Assembly (NCBI RefSeq): GCF_002245655.1
Contig: NZ_NOIH01000007.1
Coordinates: 372,001-436,000 of the forward strand
DNA length: 64,000 bases
Direction: 5' to 3'
Source: Thauera propionica
Lineage (GTDB): Bacteria; Pseudomonadota; Gammaproteobacteria; Burkholderiales; Rhodocyclaceae
Numbering within the stretch: the first letter of the stretch is position 1; every line of letters starts with the position of its first letter. The translations under genes and the position numbers were made by a program. The notes under the pieces were generated by a model. The model worked only from the letters and a program-made list of their open reading frames with translations, was not told where the DNA came from and made no database searches. Of this stretch, positions 52,792 through 61,497 are shown piece by piece.

Positions 52792-55700
52792 ATGGACGAC
52801 GACTTCGATTCCACGCTCGTCGAGCCGCTGCTTCAGCTCGCTCATGCCGACCCCGAGCCACGGGTGAGCCTTGCCGCACTCGAAGCCGCCACGCATCTTC
52901 CGCTCGAACAGCAGCATTGGCACTCGATTGCCGATTCGGCGTGGCGCGTGGTGTTTGCCGAGCCTGCCGGCTCACCGGCGCGGCGGGAGGCGCTCGCCTT
53001 CGCAGCGCGGGTACCGCTGCGCTCGCTGCGCGAACATCTGCGCGGGATGGCGAAGGACGACGACGAGCCGGATCGGGATGCGATTGCCGACGCGTTGGCA
53101 GCGGTAGCCGACCCGAGCCGCATTGCGCCGCTGGTGGCTGGGCTGGCGTCCGGTCACATGGAGAACTATCGCCTGCTGGCGGCCATGCCGCTGGAGGACC
53201 GTGGCGTGTCAGCCGCGGACCTGCCCGCCCCGGGCGCGCAGGACGGCGATGACGCGCGCTTCTGGCGGGCCCTGTGCCTGGCGCGGCTGGACGACTTCAC
53301 CGAGCTGGATTCGGTGTTCGCCAGCGACGACACCCTGCCGCCCCTGTTCTGGGGCGACCCCTGGAGCGCCCATTCGGCGATCGAGGCGGTTCGGCCAGTC
53401 CCGGATGCAATGCGCGACCATCTGCTCGCAGTGCTCGCTCGGCTCGATGCCGACGAGGCCGCGGGGCGGATCGGCGGCGGCGCGGCGCGCGCGCTGCGCC
53501 TGACGGCCTGGGCGGCAACCGGCACGGCGGACGCCGAGGGCGGTCCAATACGGCCGCCGCATGCGCCGCGACCGGTGGTGTTGTTCGGCGAACTCGATCC
53601 CGCCGCCACGGCGGCCGAACTCGCGGAACGCCAGTTGCAGGCAGCCGCACCCCAGTTCGACGACGCCCAGGTGGGCTGGATGATCGCGCGCGAACGGGTG
53701 CGCGACTACATTCCCGCCCTGCTCGCCGTCGATCGCCCCGATCTGGCGCCCGAGGCGCGCGTTCGCCTGATGCAGCTGATCGGATTCGCCGCCGATGCCC
53801 AGACCGGCCGCGCCCTGTCGCCCTATCGTGGCGCCGGCCCCAGCGCCGGCGGCGGCGAACGCCCGGCGCTGATCGACGACGCGCCGCACGCCGCGGCGGC
53901 AGCGCCCGCGGCGGCAGGCGCGGCGCAAGATAGCGGCGATTTCGACGTCGCCGAGTGCGAAGCGGACGCCGGCGGCGCGGGGCTGGAAGACTTTGCGCTC
54001 GACGATGTCGATTTCGCGGATCTCGACCTCGACGAAGCCGAGCCCGTGTCGCGGGGCGGCCGCCACCTTGCAACCGGCCACGTACCGTCATCCATGGGCA
54101 CGACGCAGGCGGATGACTCGGACCAGCAGGACAACCGCCGCGTCAACGCCCTGCTGCTCCACGACGAGCACACCCATCACTATTTCGTCGCCGGTGCCAG
54201 CAACACCGTGCGTTGCTGGATCGGCCTGCCGCAGGCCGGCATTCCGACCGCCAACGCGACGATTCCACAGGTGAAACTGCCGCCCGAGGGCCTGAAGCTC
54301 GTCGTCGAACTGTGCTGGATCGGCAAGCGCGATGGCCAGCCCGACCGCCACGGCAACGGGCCGGCCGGCGGCCTGCATCTGCCGGCGAAACGCACGGCGC
54401 GCAGCGAGGACTGCGACCTCAGCTTCGACGTCCCGGCCGACATCGACCGCCTCGATGCCGACATCGTGTTCACCTTCATGGGCAAGGTGTTCGAGGCCGT
54501 CCGCGTGAGCGCGCCGGTGCTGCCGGCCGGCACCGCGGATGACGGGCTGGCCGAGCCGTCGATCGAGGTGCAGTTCGGCCAGCGCGAAGTCATCCACTTG
54601 CAGGAACGTACGCCGGTCAGCGCCACGCTCACCTTCGGCCCCGGCTACATGCAGATGTTCGACGGCAGCGGCGGCAAGATCTTCGACCTCGGCAACACGA
54701 CACCGCTCACCACCTTCCTTAACGAACAGCTGTTCCTCAAGGAGGCCTCGCTGGTGCGCCGCCGCAGCCAGCAGGGCGTGCAGGAAGGCGAGGCGCTGCT
54801 CGACGTCGATGACCCTGACGTGATCGAGCTGTTCGGCAACCTCGCCCGCCACGGCGCCGCGCTGTACCAGAAGCTGCGCGGCCAGGGTTTCAGCGACCCG
54901 GGCGATCGCATCCAGCTCATCAACAAGGACGAGAGCCGCCACGTGCCGCTGGAGTTCGTCTATGACCGCGGCTTCCCCAGGAAGGGCGCGCGCTTCTGCA
55001 GCGGCTGGCACGAGGCACTGGCCGGCGACGGCTGCCGCTGCCCGAGCTGCGATGCCGCGGGCGCGAGCCCTGGCGGCAGCTGGAGCGAAACGATCTGTCC
55101 GCTCGGCTTCTGGGCCATCCGCAAGGTCATCGAACGCTTCGACAGTGCACACATGCAGGATCTGTCGCTGCCCGCCTGGCGCCGGCGCGACCTGCGCCCG
55201 CTCGACGCTGCGCTGTGCGCCAGCACCGACCGCGTGCCCGAGAAAGAACGCACGGACCTGCGCAAGGCGCTGGCCGAAAGCATCGCGGCCCCCACCATCG
55301 CCGCGGACTGGGACGAGTGGGAGCGCGCGCTGGCCGCCAAGAGCCCGCCCCTGCTGATCCTGCTCGCCCACCACGACCTGGACGCCGGCCTGGACTACCT
55401 GGAGATCGGCGACAAGGCGCTCGACGAACACCGGCGCTGGCGCTACCGCCCGCAGCTCAACGAGGCGCTGATCAACCCGGCCGCCATCGAACCGGGGCCC
55501 ATCGTGCTACTGCTCGGCTGCATGACCGCGACCGACGTCGCCGAAACCGGCTATGGCAGCCTCGCCAGCAACTTCAAGGATTTCCACGCCAGCCTGGTGC
55601 TGGGCACGATGGCCAAGGTACTCGGCCGCCACGCCGGCCCGCTCGCCTGCGAGCTGCTCGCCGAACTGGCGGCAGTCAACACGCCGGACGCCGACTTCGG

Positions 55701-55833
55701 CAGCGTGCTGCGTCGCGTGCGGCGGCGCATGCTGGCGCACGGTTTCCTGATGGTGCTCGCCCTGGTGGCCATGGGCGACGCCGAATGGCACCTGCCGGCG
55801 CGCCACCAGTCTCCCGCACCGACGCCTCCCTGA
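52792..55833 (+). CDS. Large protein with C-terminal CHAT-like caspase-type protease domain
   Basis: A 1013-residue soluble protein. An alpha-helical N-terminal region (about 1-345), rich in Ala and Leu and reminiscent of HEAT-type repeats, is joined by an acidic low-complexity linker (about 355-450) to a beta-rich region (about 450-610). The C-terminal part (about 670-1000) reads like a CHAT domain: HVPLEFVYDRGFP (718-730), a candidate catalytic His in LLILLAHHD (H860/H861) and the Cys in IVLLLGCMTATDV (C910), then FHASLVLGTMAKVLG. A cysteine group (C736, C748, C750, C753) is probably a zinc finger inserted in the domain. CAGGAG before the ATG at 52792 fixes the start; a GTG 21 bases earlier has none. 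It sits between patatin and MBL genes in one operon. I infer a protease activated by an unknown signal. Confidence 0.72.
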   Translation: MDDDFDSTLVEPLLQLAHADPEPRVSLAALEAATHLPLEQQHWHSIADSAWRVVFAEPAGSPARREALAFAARVPLRSLREHLRGMAKDDDEPDRDAIADALAAVADPSRIAPLVAGLASGHMENYRLLAAMPLEDRGVSAADLPAPGAQDGDDARFWRALCLARLDDFTELDSVFASDDTLPPLFWGDPWSAHSAIEAVRPVPDAMRDHLLAVLARLDADEAAGRIGGGAARALRLTAWAATGTADAEGGPIRPPHAPRPVVLFGELDPAATAAELAERQLQAAAPQFDDAQVGWMIARERVRDYIPALLAVDRPDLAPEARVRLMQLIGFAADAQTGRALSPYRGAGPSAGGGERPALIDDAPHAAAAAPAAAGAAQDSGDFDVAECEADAGGAGLEDFALDDVDFADLDLDEAEPVSRGGRHLATGHVPSSMGTTQADDSDQQDNRRVNALLLHDEHTHHYFVAGASNTVRCWIGLPQAGIPTANATIPQVKLPPEGLKLVVELCWIGKRDGQPDRHGNGPAGGLHLPAKRTARSEDCDLSFDVPADIDRLDADIVFTFMGKVFEAVRVSAPVLPAGTADDGLAEPSIEVQFGQREVIHLQERTPVSATLTFGPGYMQMFDGSGGKIFDLGNTTPLTTFLNEQLFLKEASLVRRRSQQGVQEGEALLDVDDPDVIELFGNLARHGAALYQKLRGQGFSDPGDRIQLINKDESRHVPLEFVYDRGFPRKGARFCSGWHEALAGDGCRCPSCDAAGASPGGSWSETICPLGFWAIRKVIERFDSAHMQDLSLPAWRRRDLRPLDAALCASTDRVPEKERTDLRKALAESIAAPTIAADWDEWERALAAKSPPLLILLAHHDLDAGLDYLEIGDKALDEHRRWRYRPQLNEALINPAAIEPGPIVLLLGCMTATDVAETGYGSLASNFKDFHASLVLGTMAKVLGRHAGPLACELLAELAAVNTPDADFGSVLRRVRRRMLAHGFLMVLALVAMGDAEWHLPARHQSPAPTPP

Positions 55834-55850
55834 CCGCGGAGACCCGCAAC

Positions 55851-57074
55851 ATGCTGCGCATCGAGATGCTTCCCGCCGCCCACGGTGACTGCCTGTGGAT
55901 CGAGTACGGCAGCGGCACTACCGTCCATCGCATCCTGATCGACGGCGGCCCCGCCCACACCTATCCCGCGCTGCGCGAGCGCATCCTGCATCTGCCGGCC
56001 AGCGAAAGGCATTTCGACCTGCTGGTGATCACGCATGTCGACGCCGACCACATCGAGGGCGTGATCCGCCTGCTGCTCGACGCCGAAGCCCTGCACTGCC
56101 GCTTCGACCGCATCTGGTTCAACGGCCGCGACCAGCTCAACGCCGTACCCGACCCGGCGGGCGAGCCGCTGGGCGCGCTGCAGGGCGAAATCCTCGGCGT
56201 GCTGATCGCCGACTACGAAGCCCGCACCGGCACCGCGGTGTGGAACCTCGGTTTCGACCAGGCGCTGGCCGCCATCGACCGCCTGCAACCCGCCTTGCCC
56301 ACGGTCGAGCTGCCGGGCGACTGCCGGCTCACCCTGCTGTCGCCCGACCACGAACGCCTGCTGATTCTCAAGGACCGCTGGAAAAAGGAACTCGACCGTG
56401 CCGGCATCGCCTCGGGCGACGTCGCCGCCTTGCGCGCCCGGCTCGCCGCCAGCCGCAGCCTGCGCCCCCTCGGCGACGTGCTCGGCGCGGAAGACGACGC
56501 CGACGAGGCCGAAGCGATGAGCGGCCGCCATGAACTGCCCGAGGACGACGACAGCGACCTCGGCGCCGAACTGGAAGACACCCTCGGCCGCGGCAGTGGC
56601 GAACCGGGTGGCGATGCCCCCTTCGGCGGCGACGCCAGTGCCGCCAATGGCAGCAGCATCGCCCTGCTGCTCGAATACCCGGCGACCTCGCCCGAAGTGC
56701 GCCTGCTGCTGGCCGGCGATGCCTGGCCGGGCGTGCTGGAGAGCTCGCTCGCCACCCTGCTCGGCGACCCGACAAAGCGCCTCGCCCTCGACGCCTTCAA
56801 GCTGCCGCACCACGGCAGTGTCGCCAATCTCAGCGCCAGCCTGCTCGACCGCCTGCGCTGCAACCATTACCTGGTGTCGACGAGCGGCGCGCTGTTCCGC
56901 CACCCGCACAAGCGCGCGCTCGACCTCATCCTCGAGCGCCACGCTGGGGCGGGGCGGCCAACGCTGCACTTCAACTACCTCACGCGCTGCACGGAACCCT
57001 GGAGCAACCGGGCGGATCAGACCAGCCGGCGCTACCGTGCCACGCATCCGAAAGGGCAGGCGGTCTCGTTCTGA
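55851..57074 (+). CDS. ComEC/Rec2-like metallo-beta-lactamase fold hydrolase (third gene of operon)
   Basis: A 407-residue soluble MBL protein. The metal motif is complete: THVDADHIEG at 61-70 (H62, D64, D66, H67), LLLAGDAW with D290, and KLPHHGS at 318-323, the form seen in ComEC/Rec2-type and in stand-alone defence-associated MBL proteins. A long acidic insert (about 205-265) separates the halves. It may cleave nucleic acid, nucleotide or ester substrates; the target is unknown. It starts 17 bases after the CHAT protein stop with GCGGAG upstream. MBL and protease genes occur together in some known anti-phage systems (AVAST type 1), but no STAND NTPase is present here. Confidence 0.83.
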   Translation: MLRIEMLPAAHGDCLWIEYGSGTTVHRILIDGGPAHTYPALRERILHLPASERHFDLLVITHVDADHIEGVIRLLLDAEALHCRFDRIWFNGRDQLNAVPDPAGEPLGALQGEILGVLIADYEARTGTAVWNLGFDQALAAIDRLQPALPTVELPGDCRLTLLSPDHERLLILKDRWKKELDRAGIASGDVAALRARLAASRSLRPLGDVLGAEDDADEAEAMSGRHELPEDDDSDLGAELEDTLGRGSGEPGGDAPFGGDASAANGSSIALLLEYPATSPEVRLLLAGDAWPGVLESSLATLLGDPTKRLALDAFKLPHHGSVANLSASLLDRLRCNHYLVSTSGALFRHPHKRALDLILERHAGAGRPTLHFNYLTRCTEPWSNRADQTSRRYRATHPKGQAVSF

Positions 57075-57247
57075 CAGTGCGTCACCACTCAGGCCGTGCA
57101 AACCCGCTGCCTCATGAATGAGCAGCCCTTTCGTTTCCGCGGCTCGCAAGGGCTCGCGCCGCTTATCCACAGCGCGACTCACAACCGTATCCCCATCCGC
57201 TGGGGAAAACTCGTACAGTTTGCTCCCCAATCACCCTGACGACCGGC

Positions 57248-57943
57248 ATGAACACTCTCGCCCCCCTCCCCGACACCCCGGCGCTCGAGATCGAGACGGG
57301 GTCGAACCCGCAGTTCACCGTGATCTGGATGCACGGGCTGGGCGCGGACGGCAGCGACTTTGCACCCATCGTCCCCGAGCTGAACCTGCCCGAATCACCC
57401 GCGGTAAGGTTCATCTTCCCGCACGCTCCCTACAGGCCGGTGACCTGCAACGGCGGTTACGTCATGCGCGCCTGGTACGACATCATCTCCCTCGCGCCCG
57501 GCAGCCGTGAGATCGACGAGGCCGGCCTTGTCGAGTCCCGCACCATCGTCCGCGACCTGATCGCGCGCGAGGCGGCCCGGGGCACCCCGAGCGAGCGCAT
57601 CGTCCTCGCCGGCTTCTCCCAGGGCGGCGCCGTCGCCTACCTGACCGGCCTCACCCACCCCGCGCCGCTGGCCGGCATCATCGCCCTGTCGACCTACATT
57701 CCGAGCCCCGCCCTGCTGCTCGACGAGTTCGCCGCGCCGAACGGCCGCATTCCGGTCTTTGCAGCGCATGGCACCGACGATGACGTCGTCTCGCTCGAGC
57801 TCGGCGAACACGCACTCGACGTGGTGCGCAAGGTCGGCGTTGTGCCCGAGTGGCGCACGTATTCGATGCCGCACTCGGTGTGCCTGGACGAGGTCGTCGA
57901 TATCGGGGCATGGCTGGCGCGCGTCATCAGCCAGGCGCGCTAG
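57248..57943 (+). CDS. Carboxylesterase/phospholipase of the alpha/beta hydrolase_2 family
   Basis: A 231-residue serine esterase. The catalytic Ser lies in LAGFSQGGAVAY, the Asp in HGTDDDVVSLELG and the His in YSMPHSVCLDEV; the oxyanion motif is VIWMHGLGADGSDF. It matches the bacterial EstB/carboxylesterase family with broad short-chain ester activity. Cytoplasmic, no signal peptide. The 173 bases before it separate it from the MBL gene, so it probably has its own promoter and is not part of the patatin operon. Confidence 0.93.
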   Translation: MNTLAPLPDTPALEIETGSNPQFTVIWMHGLGADGSDFAPIVPELNLPESPAVRFIFPHAPYRPVTCNGGYVMRAWYDIISLAPGSREIDEAGLVESRTIVRDLIAREAARGTPSERIVLAGFSQGGAVAYLTGLTHPAPLAGIIALSTYIPSPALLLDEFAAPNGRIPVFAAHGTDDDVVSLELGEHALDVVRKVGVVPEWRTYSMPHSVCLDEVVDIGAWLARVISQAR

Positions 57944-57954
57944 CGTCAGATGAG

Positions 57955-57974
57955 CGGCTGCCAGGCCGGTTTTT
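57955..57974 (+). terminator. Weak candidate terminator after the carboxylesterase gene
   Basis: A short CGGC/GCCG stem (57955-57968, 6-base loop) is followed by GGT and four more T residues. It lies 12 bases after the stop codon. The 4-bp stem makes this a weak call. Confidence 0.35.
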
Positions 57975-58135
57975 CAACACCAAGCAGGTTCAACGCGACA
58001 TGTCCTACATCGATACCCTCAGCAAGCAAGGCGGCAACAACAAGTGAGGTCGCCGCCACCGATTCGCTCCGGCGGGAAGCTTGAAGCTGCACCGCCATCG
58101 ACCGCTCAGGTCGCCAGCACGCCGGGACGTCTAGC

Positions 58136-59251
58136 TCACCGCTTGCCCGGGCACTGATACCGCCTCATGAAACGCCGGTCGATCCAGTCCTTCCATCGCC
58201 ACGCGAGCCGGCCGCTCGCCGAGAATGCCCCCCAGGAGACGATCGCCTCGCGAGGGCCCGCGGCCAGCAGGTAGAGGCTGCGGCGTTGCGGCCGATAGGG
58301 CTCGAGGGGACGCCCCGCAAGCGCACGCTGCAGGTTCCCGGTCAGTACCGGTCCGGCACGCACCGCGTAGACGCCCGACTTGGCATGTGGTGCATCGATG
58401 CGCGAGGCAACATCGCCCGCGGCGAACACGTTCGCGTGCGACACGCTCTGCTGGCCGCGCCCGACCGCGATGAAGGCGTCCGGCGCGAGCGTCAGCCCCG
58501 ACTGCGCGAGCCAGTCCGGCGGGCCGACGCCGGTTGCCGCAATCACCCAGTCAGCGGCAAGCGGAACGCCCGCCTCGGTCTCCAGCGCGGATCCGTCGGC
58601 CCGCACCCGCTGCTCGACAAGCTCGACGCCTTGCCCTGCCAGTGCCGCGCGTGCCCGCCGGACAACGCCAGGCGCGTGCCCGGGCAACAACCCACCCCCA
58701 CACGCAAGCATCACCCGCGGCGCGGTGACGCCGGTTTCACGACGCAGCCGGTACGCGACCGCAAGTGCAAGCTCGACGCCCGCCGCGCCGCCGCCGATCA
58801 CCGCCACGCGTGCATTGTCATCATCAAGGAGCATTGGCAGCACCTGCGTCCATTTCTCGACGAAGGACTCGAGCGGGCGCACCGGCAGCAGCCCCGGATG
58901 ATTCGCAAGGCCTGCGCCCAGGGCGAGACGTGCGCCGGTGTCGAGCGACAACACGTCGAATTCGATGCTGCCTCCGTCCGCCAGCGTGACATGGCCCCGG
59001 TTCGCATCCAGCGCGCACACGGCATCCCCGACGACGCGCACACCCGCCGCGCCCGCCAGCGGCAGGACGGGGGCCACGCATTCGTCGAGACGGTAGTGCC
59101 CGGCGATCCAGCCCGGCACCATGCCGGAGTAGATCTGGCGCGGATACGGTGTCACGAGGACGACCTCCACGCCCGGCCACGGTGCCTCGCCGAGGGCGCG
59201 CAGCACGTGCAGGTGGGCGTGCCCTGCGCCTGCAAGTACGAGCCGTTTCAT
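58136..59251 (-). CDS. FAD-dependent pyridine nucleotide-disulfide oxidoreductase (SelD-associated type)
   Basis: A 371-residue flavoprotein with an FAD-binding N-terminus (KRLVLAGAGHAHLHVLRALG), a second nucleotide site (VAVIGGGAAGVELALAVAYRL) and the ATG-type and VFAAGDVA motifs. It resembles NDH-2-like proteins found fused to or beside SelD, and members encoded with the radical SAM/ArsS cluster. No redox-active CxxC is visible. The start at 59251 was chosen because it begins the FAD motif. Its start overlaps the stop of the upstream transferase gene by 4 bases, so it is the last gene of the arsenosugar-type operon. Confidence 0.85.
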   Translation of the reverse strand: MKRLVLAGAGHAHLHVLRALGEAPWPGVEVVLVTPYPRQIYSGMVPGWIAGHYRLDECVAPVLPLAGAAGVRVVGDAVCALDANRGHVTLADGGSIEFDVLSLDTGARLALGAGLANHPGLLPVRPLESFVEKWTQVLPMLLDDDNARVAVIGGGAAGVELALAVAYRLRRETGVTAPRVMLACGGGLLPGHAPGVVRRARAALAGQGVELVEQRVRADGSALETEAGVPLAADWVIAATGVGPPDWLAQSGLTLAPDAFIAVGRGQQSVSHANVFAAGDVASRIDAPHAKSGVYAVRAGPVLTGNLQRALAGRPLEPYRPQRRSLYLLAAGPREAIVSWGAFSASGRLAWRWKDWIDRRFMRRYQCPGKR

Positions 59252-59904
59252 GCCTGCCCCGACGAGGCGAGCACCGAGCGCAGCGCCGGAAAGCGTGTGG
59301 CCAGCCGCTCGAAATCCGCCGGGCGGTCGACATCCCACAACGGCGCTGTTTCGTGCCAGTCGAGGCCGAGCGCGCGCAGGCGCTGGCGCGTCTGTGCCAT
59401 GACACGATCCGTGCTCCAGTCGATGGCCTCGAACAGCCGTGGATCTGCGCGACGCAGCGCGATCAGCACATAGCCGCCATCCTCGGCCGGGACCAGCACC
59501 GCATCGTGGCGGTCAAGGGCATCGGCCACCTGCCGGATCAAGTCGGGCGTCAGCACCGGGCAGTCGGTGCCGATGACCAGCGTGCCCGCCGGTGTGCGCG
59601 ATGCGGCAACGGCGGCATGCATGCGTGCGCCAAGATCGCCCTGTGGCTGGGGCAGCAGACGGACGTCCCCCAAAGCCCGGCAGCGCTGGAAGTCGGGATG
59701 CGTCTCGTCAGGGGCACACCACAGACTGACCGGCCCGATGTCGGCGGTCACCGCGGTGGCCACCGTGTGCTGCAGCAGCCAGCCTTGCAGCGCTGCCGCA
59801 CCGGCCGCGCCGAGGTGCGGAATAAGCCGGGTCTTGCACAGGCCGGGCAGCGGCGCCTTGGCGAGGATCGCCAGCTCGATGCGCGTCGAGGCGATTTCGT
59901 TCAT
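59248..59904 (-). CDS. CofC-like glycosyl/nucleotidyl transferase (arsenosugar cluster transferase 1)
   Basis: A 218-residue GT-A fold protein. ELAILAKAPLPGLCKTRLIP at the start, LVIGTDCPVLTPDLI and AEDGGYVLIALRRADPRLF match the radical SAM/selenodomain-associated transferase 1 family, now linked to arsenosugar biosynthesis. Its neighbours (transferase 2, DUF3047, a TVP38-flavoprotein and arsS) fit that role. The ATGA overlap with the upstream transferase gene (59901-59904) shows tight coupling. The exact donor and acceptor are not known. Confidence 0.87.
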   Translation of the reverse strand: MNEIASTRIELAILAKAPLPGLCKTRLIPHLGAAGAAALQGWLLQHTVATAVTADIGPVSLWCAPDETHPDFQRCRALGDVRLLPQPQGDLGARMHAAVAASRTPAGTLVIGTDCPVLTPDLIRQVADALDRHDAVLVPAEDGGYVLIALRRADPRLFEAIDWSTDRVMAQTRQRLRALGLDWHETAPLWDVDRPADFERLATRFPALRSVLASSGQA

Positions 59905-60644
59905 CGGGGGGTGTATCCGTAGGCGCGGGCAAGCGCATCCGGCGAGGCGCCGAGCCAGAAGCGCAGCCGCAGCCACCACATGGTCAGCACCGTGCGCACC
60001 AGCCCATGATGCGCCCAGCGCCGACCGGACGTCTCCACCCGCTGGCGCCGGCAGGCGGGACGCGAGATCGCACGCAGCCGCTGCGAGAGCACGATGTCCT
60101 CCATCAGCGCGATCTCGGGAAAGCCACCCGCCGCCGAAAAGGCCTCGCGTGTGCAGAACATGGCCTGGTCTCCGGTCGCGATGCCGGTGATGCGCGAGCG
60201 CAGGTTCATCGCCCAGGCGACCACCGCGACGCCCGCAGGCCCATCCACGATCCGAACATCGAAGCGCCCCCACGCGGCACCGCCTGCGAGCGCATGGCGC
60301 ACCGCCGACATTGCGTCGGGGGGCAGCGCGGTGTCGGCATGGAGAAAAAGCAGCGTTGTGCCGCGGGCGCAGACGGCACCGGCATTCATCTGCCGCCCGC
60401 GCCCCCGACCCGTAGCCACGACCCGGTCCGCCAGGGGCCCGGCCAGTGCGACGGTGTCATCCTGGCTGCCGCCGTCGACAACGATGAGTTCGACCCCCTC
60501 CCTGCGCAGCGACTGCAGCGACTGCAGGCGCGCGACGATGCCGGTGGCCTCATCGAGCACCGGCATCACGATCGACAATCCGCTCTCGGCGCCATCGGCC
60601 ACGGACCTCGGCGCCCGTTCCGGTTCCGGCATCGGATCACTCAC
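59901..60644 (-). CDS. Family 2 glycosyltransferase (arsenosugar cluster transferase 2)
   Basis: A 247-residue GT2 enzyme. The nucleotide-sugar fold begins SIVMPVLDEATGIVARL and includes LIVVDGGSQDDTV, FLHADTALPPDA and GDQAMFCTREAFSAAGGFPE, with LMEDIVLSQRL near the active site. It matches the radical SAM/selenodomain-associated transferase 2 family. The start at 60644 carries a 20-residue polar leader. The upstream DUF3047 gene ends 3 bases before it. Confidence 0.88.
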   Translation of the reverse strand: MSDPMPEPERAPRSVADGAESGLSIVMPVLDEATGIVARLQSLQSLRREGVELIVVDGGSQDDTVALAGPLADRVVATGRGRGRQMNAGAVCARGTTLLFLHADTALPPDAMSAVRHALAGGAAWGRFDVRIVDGPAGVAVVAWAMNLRSRITGIATGDQAMFCTREAFSAAGGFPEIALMEDIVLSQRLRAISRPACRRQRVETSGRRWAHHGLVRTVLTMWWLRLRFWLGASPDALARAYGYTPR

Positions 60645-60647
60645 GTT

Positions 60648-61418
60648 TCAGCCTCCATGCATGGCCCCCGCCCGCGACATCTCGCATTCGTCGGCATCGG
60701 CAACGAAGCGGAACTGCGCAAAGCCGGCACGCGCCACGCTCGCCGTGTTGTCCGTATCGGAAGCCAGTGCCAGACCGCTCAGCTTGGCCGGCAGATCGCC
60801 AAACGCGCGCCGGAAATCCTCGGCGACATTGCGCCGCTCCAGCACCCAGCGCCCGGCATCCTCCGCACCCGATCGCAGCACGAGCATGCGCGCGCGATCG
60901 GTGTAGGCATTGTCGCGCAGCGTGCCGATCGGGTGGCGGTTGTCCCACACGTAATTGAGTGCGGCGTCGGGCACCTGGTTGCCGTAGATCGAGCGCGCGA
61001 GGGCCAGCTTGGTCCGGGTGCCGAAGCCGAGTGCCTCGGGCGCGACGTCGAAGGTCAGGTACACGCGCGCCGCGTAATCGTCACCGGCCTTGCGCGTCAT
61101 GTCGGCGTTTGCCACTGGCGCATCGACCCGCCACAGCCAGCACAGGTGCGGCGTTGCCGCTAGGTCCACCTCGATCGGACGGCCGAGCAGCGCCATGCTG
61201 CGCTCGGCCTGCGCCTCGACGGCAGGCACGCCATCCCACTCGCGTAGCGTGTATCGAGTGGGCGGAATGCGCTCGTCGAGTTGCTGGATGCGCCAGGGGT
61301 CGGGTGGACGCCCTTCTCCCTCAAAGCGCCCCACCCAGACCGTGGCGGACAGCGCGCCAGGGGCGAGCAGCAGGAGCAGCAGGCCGGTGGCCCAGGAGAC
61401 GTGACGACGCGGGTTCAT
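60648..61418 (-). CDS. DUF3047 family secreted protein
   Basis: A 256-residue protein with a Sec signal peptide (hydrophobic 10-22, cleavage near ALSA). The segments HLCWLWRVDAPVANADMTRK, DDYAARVYLTFDV and NYVWDNRHPIGT, and later ALASDTDNTASVARAGF, match DUF3047, a periplasmic beta-sandwich-like family of unknown role. It lies between the flavoprotein and transferase genes of the arsenosugar-type cluster, so it may act on the same product at the envelope. Confidence 0.88.
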   Translation of the reverse strand: MNPRRHVSWATGLLLLLLAPGALSATVWVGRFEGEGRPPDPWRIQQLDERIPPTRYTLREWDGVPAVEAQAERSMALLGRPIEVDLAATPHLCWLWRVDAPVANADMTRKAGDDYAARVYLTFDVAPEALGFGTRTKLALARSIYGNQVPDAALNYVWDNRHPIGTLRDNAYTDRARMLVLRSGAEDAGRWVLERRNVAEDFRRAFGDLPAKLSGLALASDTDNTASVARAGFAQFRFVADADECEMSRAGAMHGG

Positions 61419-61497
61419 AGGATGGCCTCGATCCGGGTGTGCAGGAGGATCATTTTCTTGCGTGCCTTGGGGTCGAACGGCGCCTGAGCCTTGATGC

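Noticed and set aside
57190-57215. CCCCA/TGGGG hairpin before the carboxylesterase gene as a terminator of the patatin operon
   Set aside because: Only 5 bp of stem and followed by A rather than T residues on the coding strand; too weak to call.
58000-58047. Fifteen-codon frame MSYIDTLSKQGGNNK after the carboxylesterase gene
   Set aside because: No clear ribosome site, family match or conserved context; too short to support.
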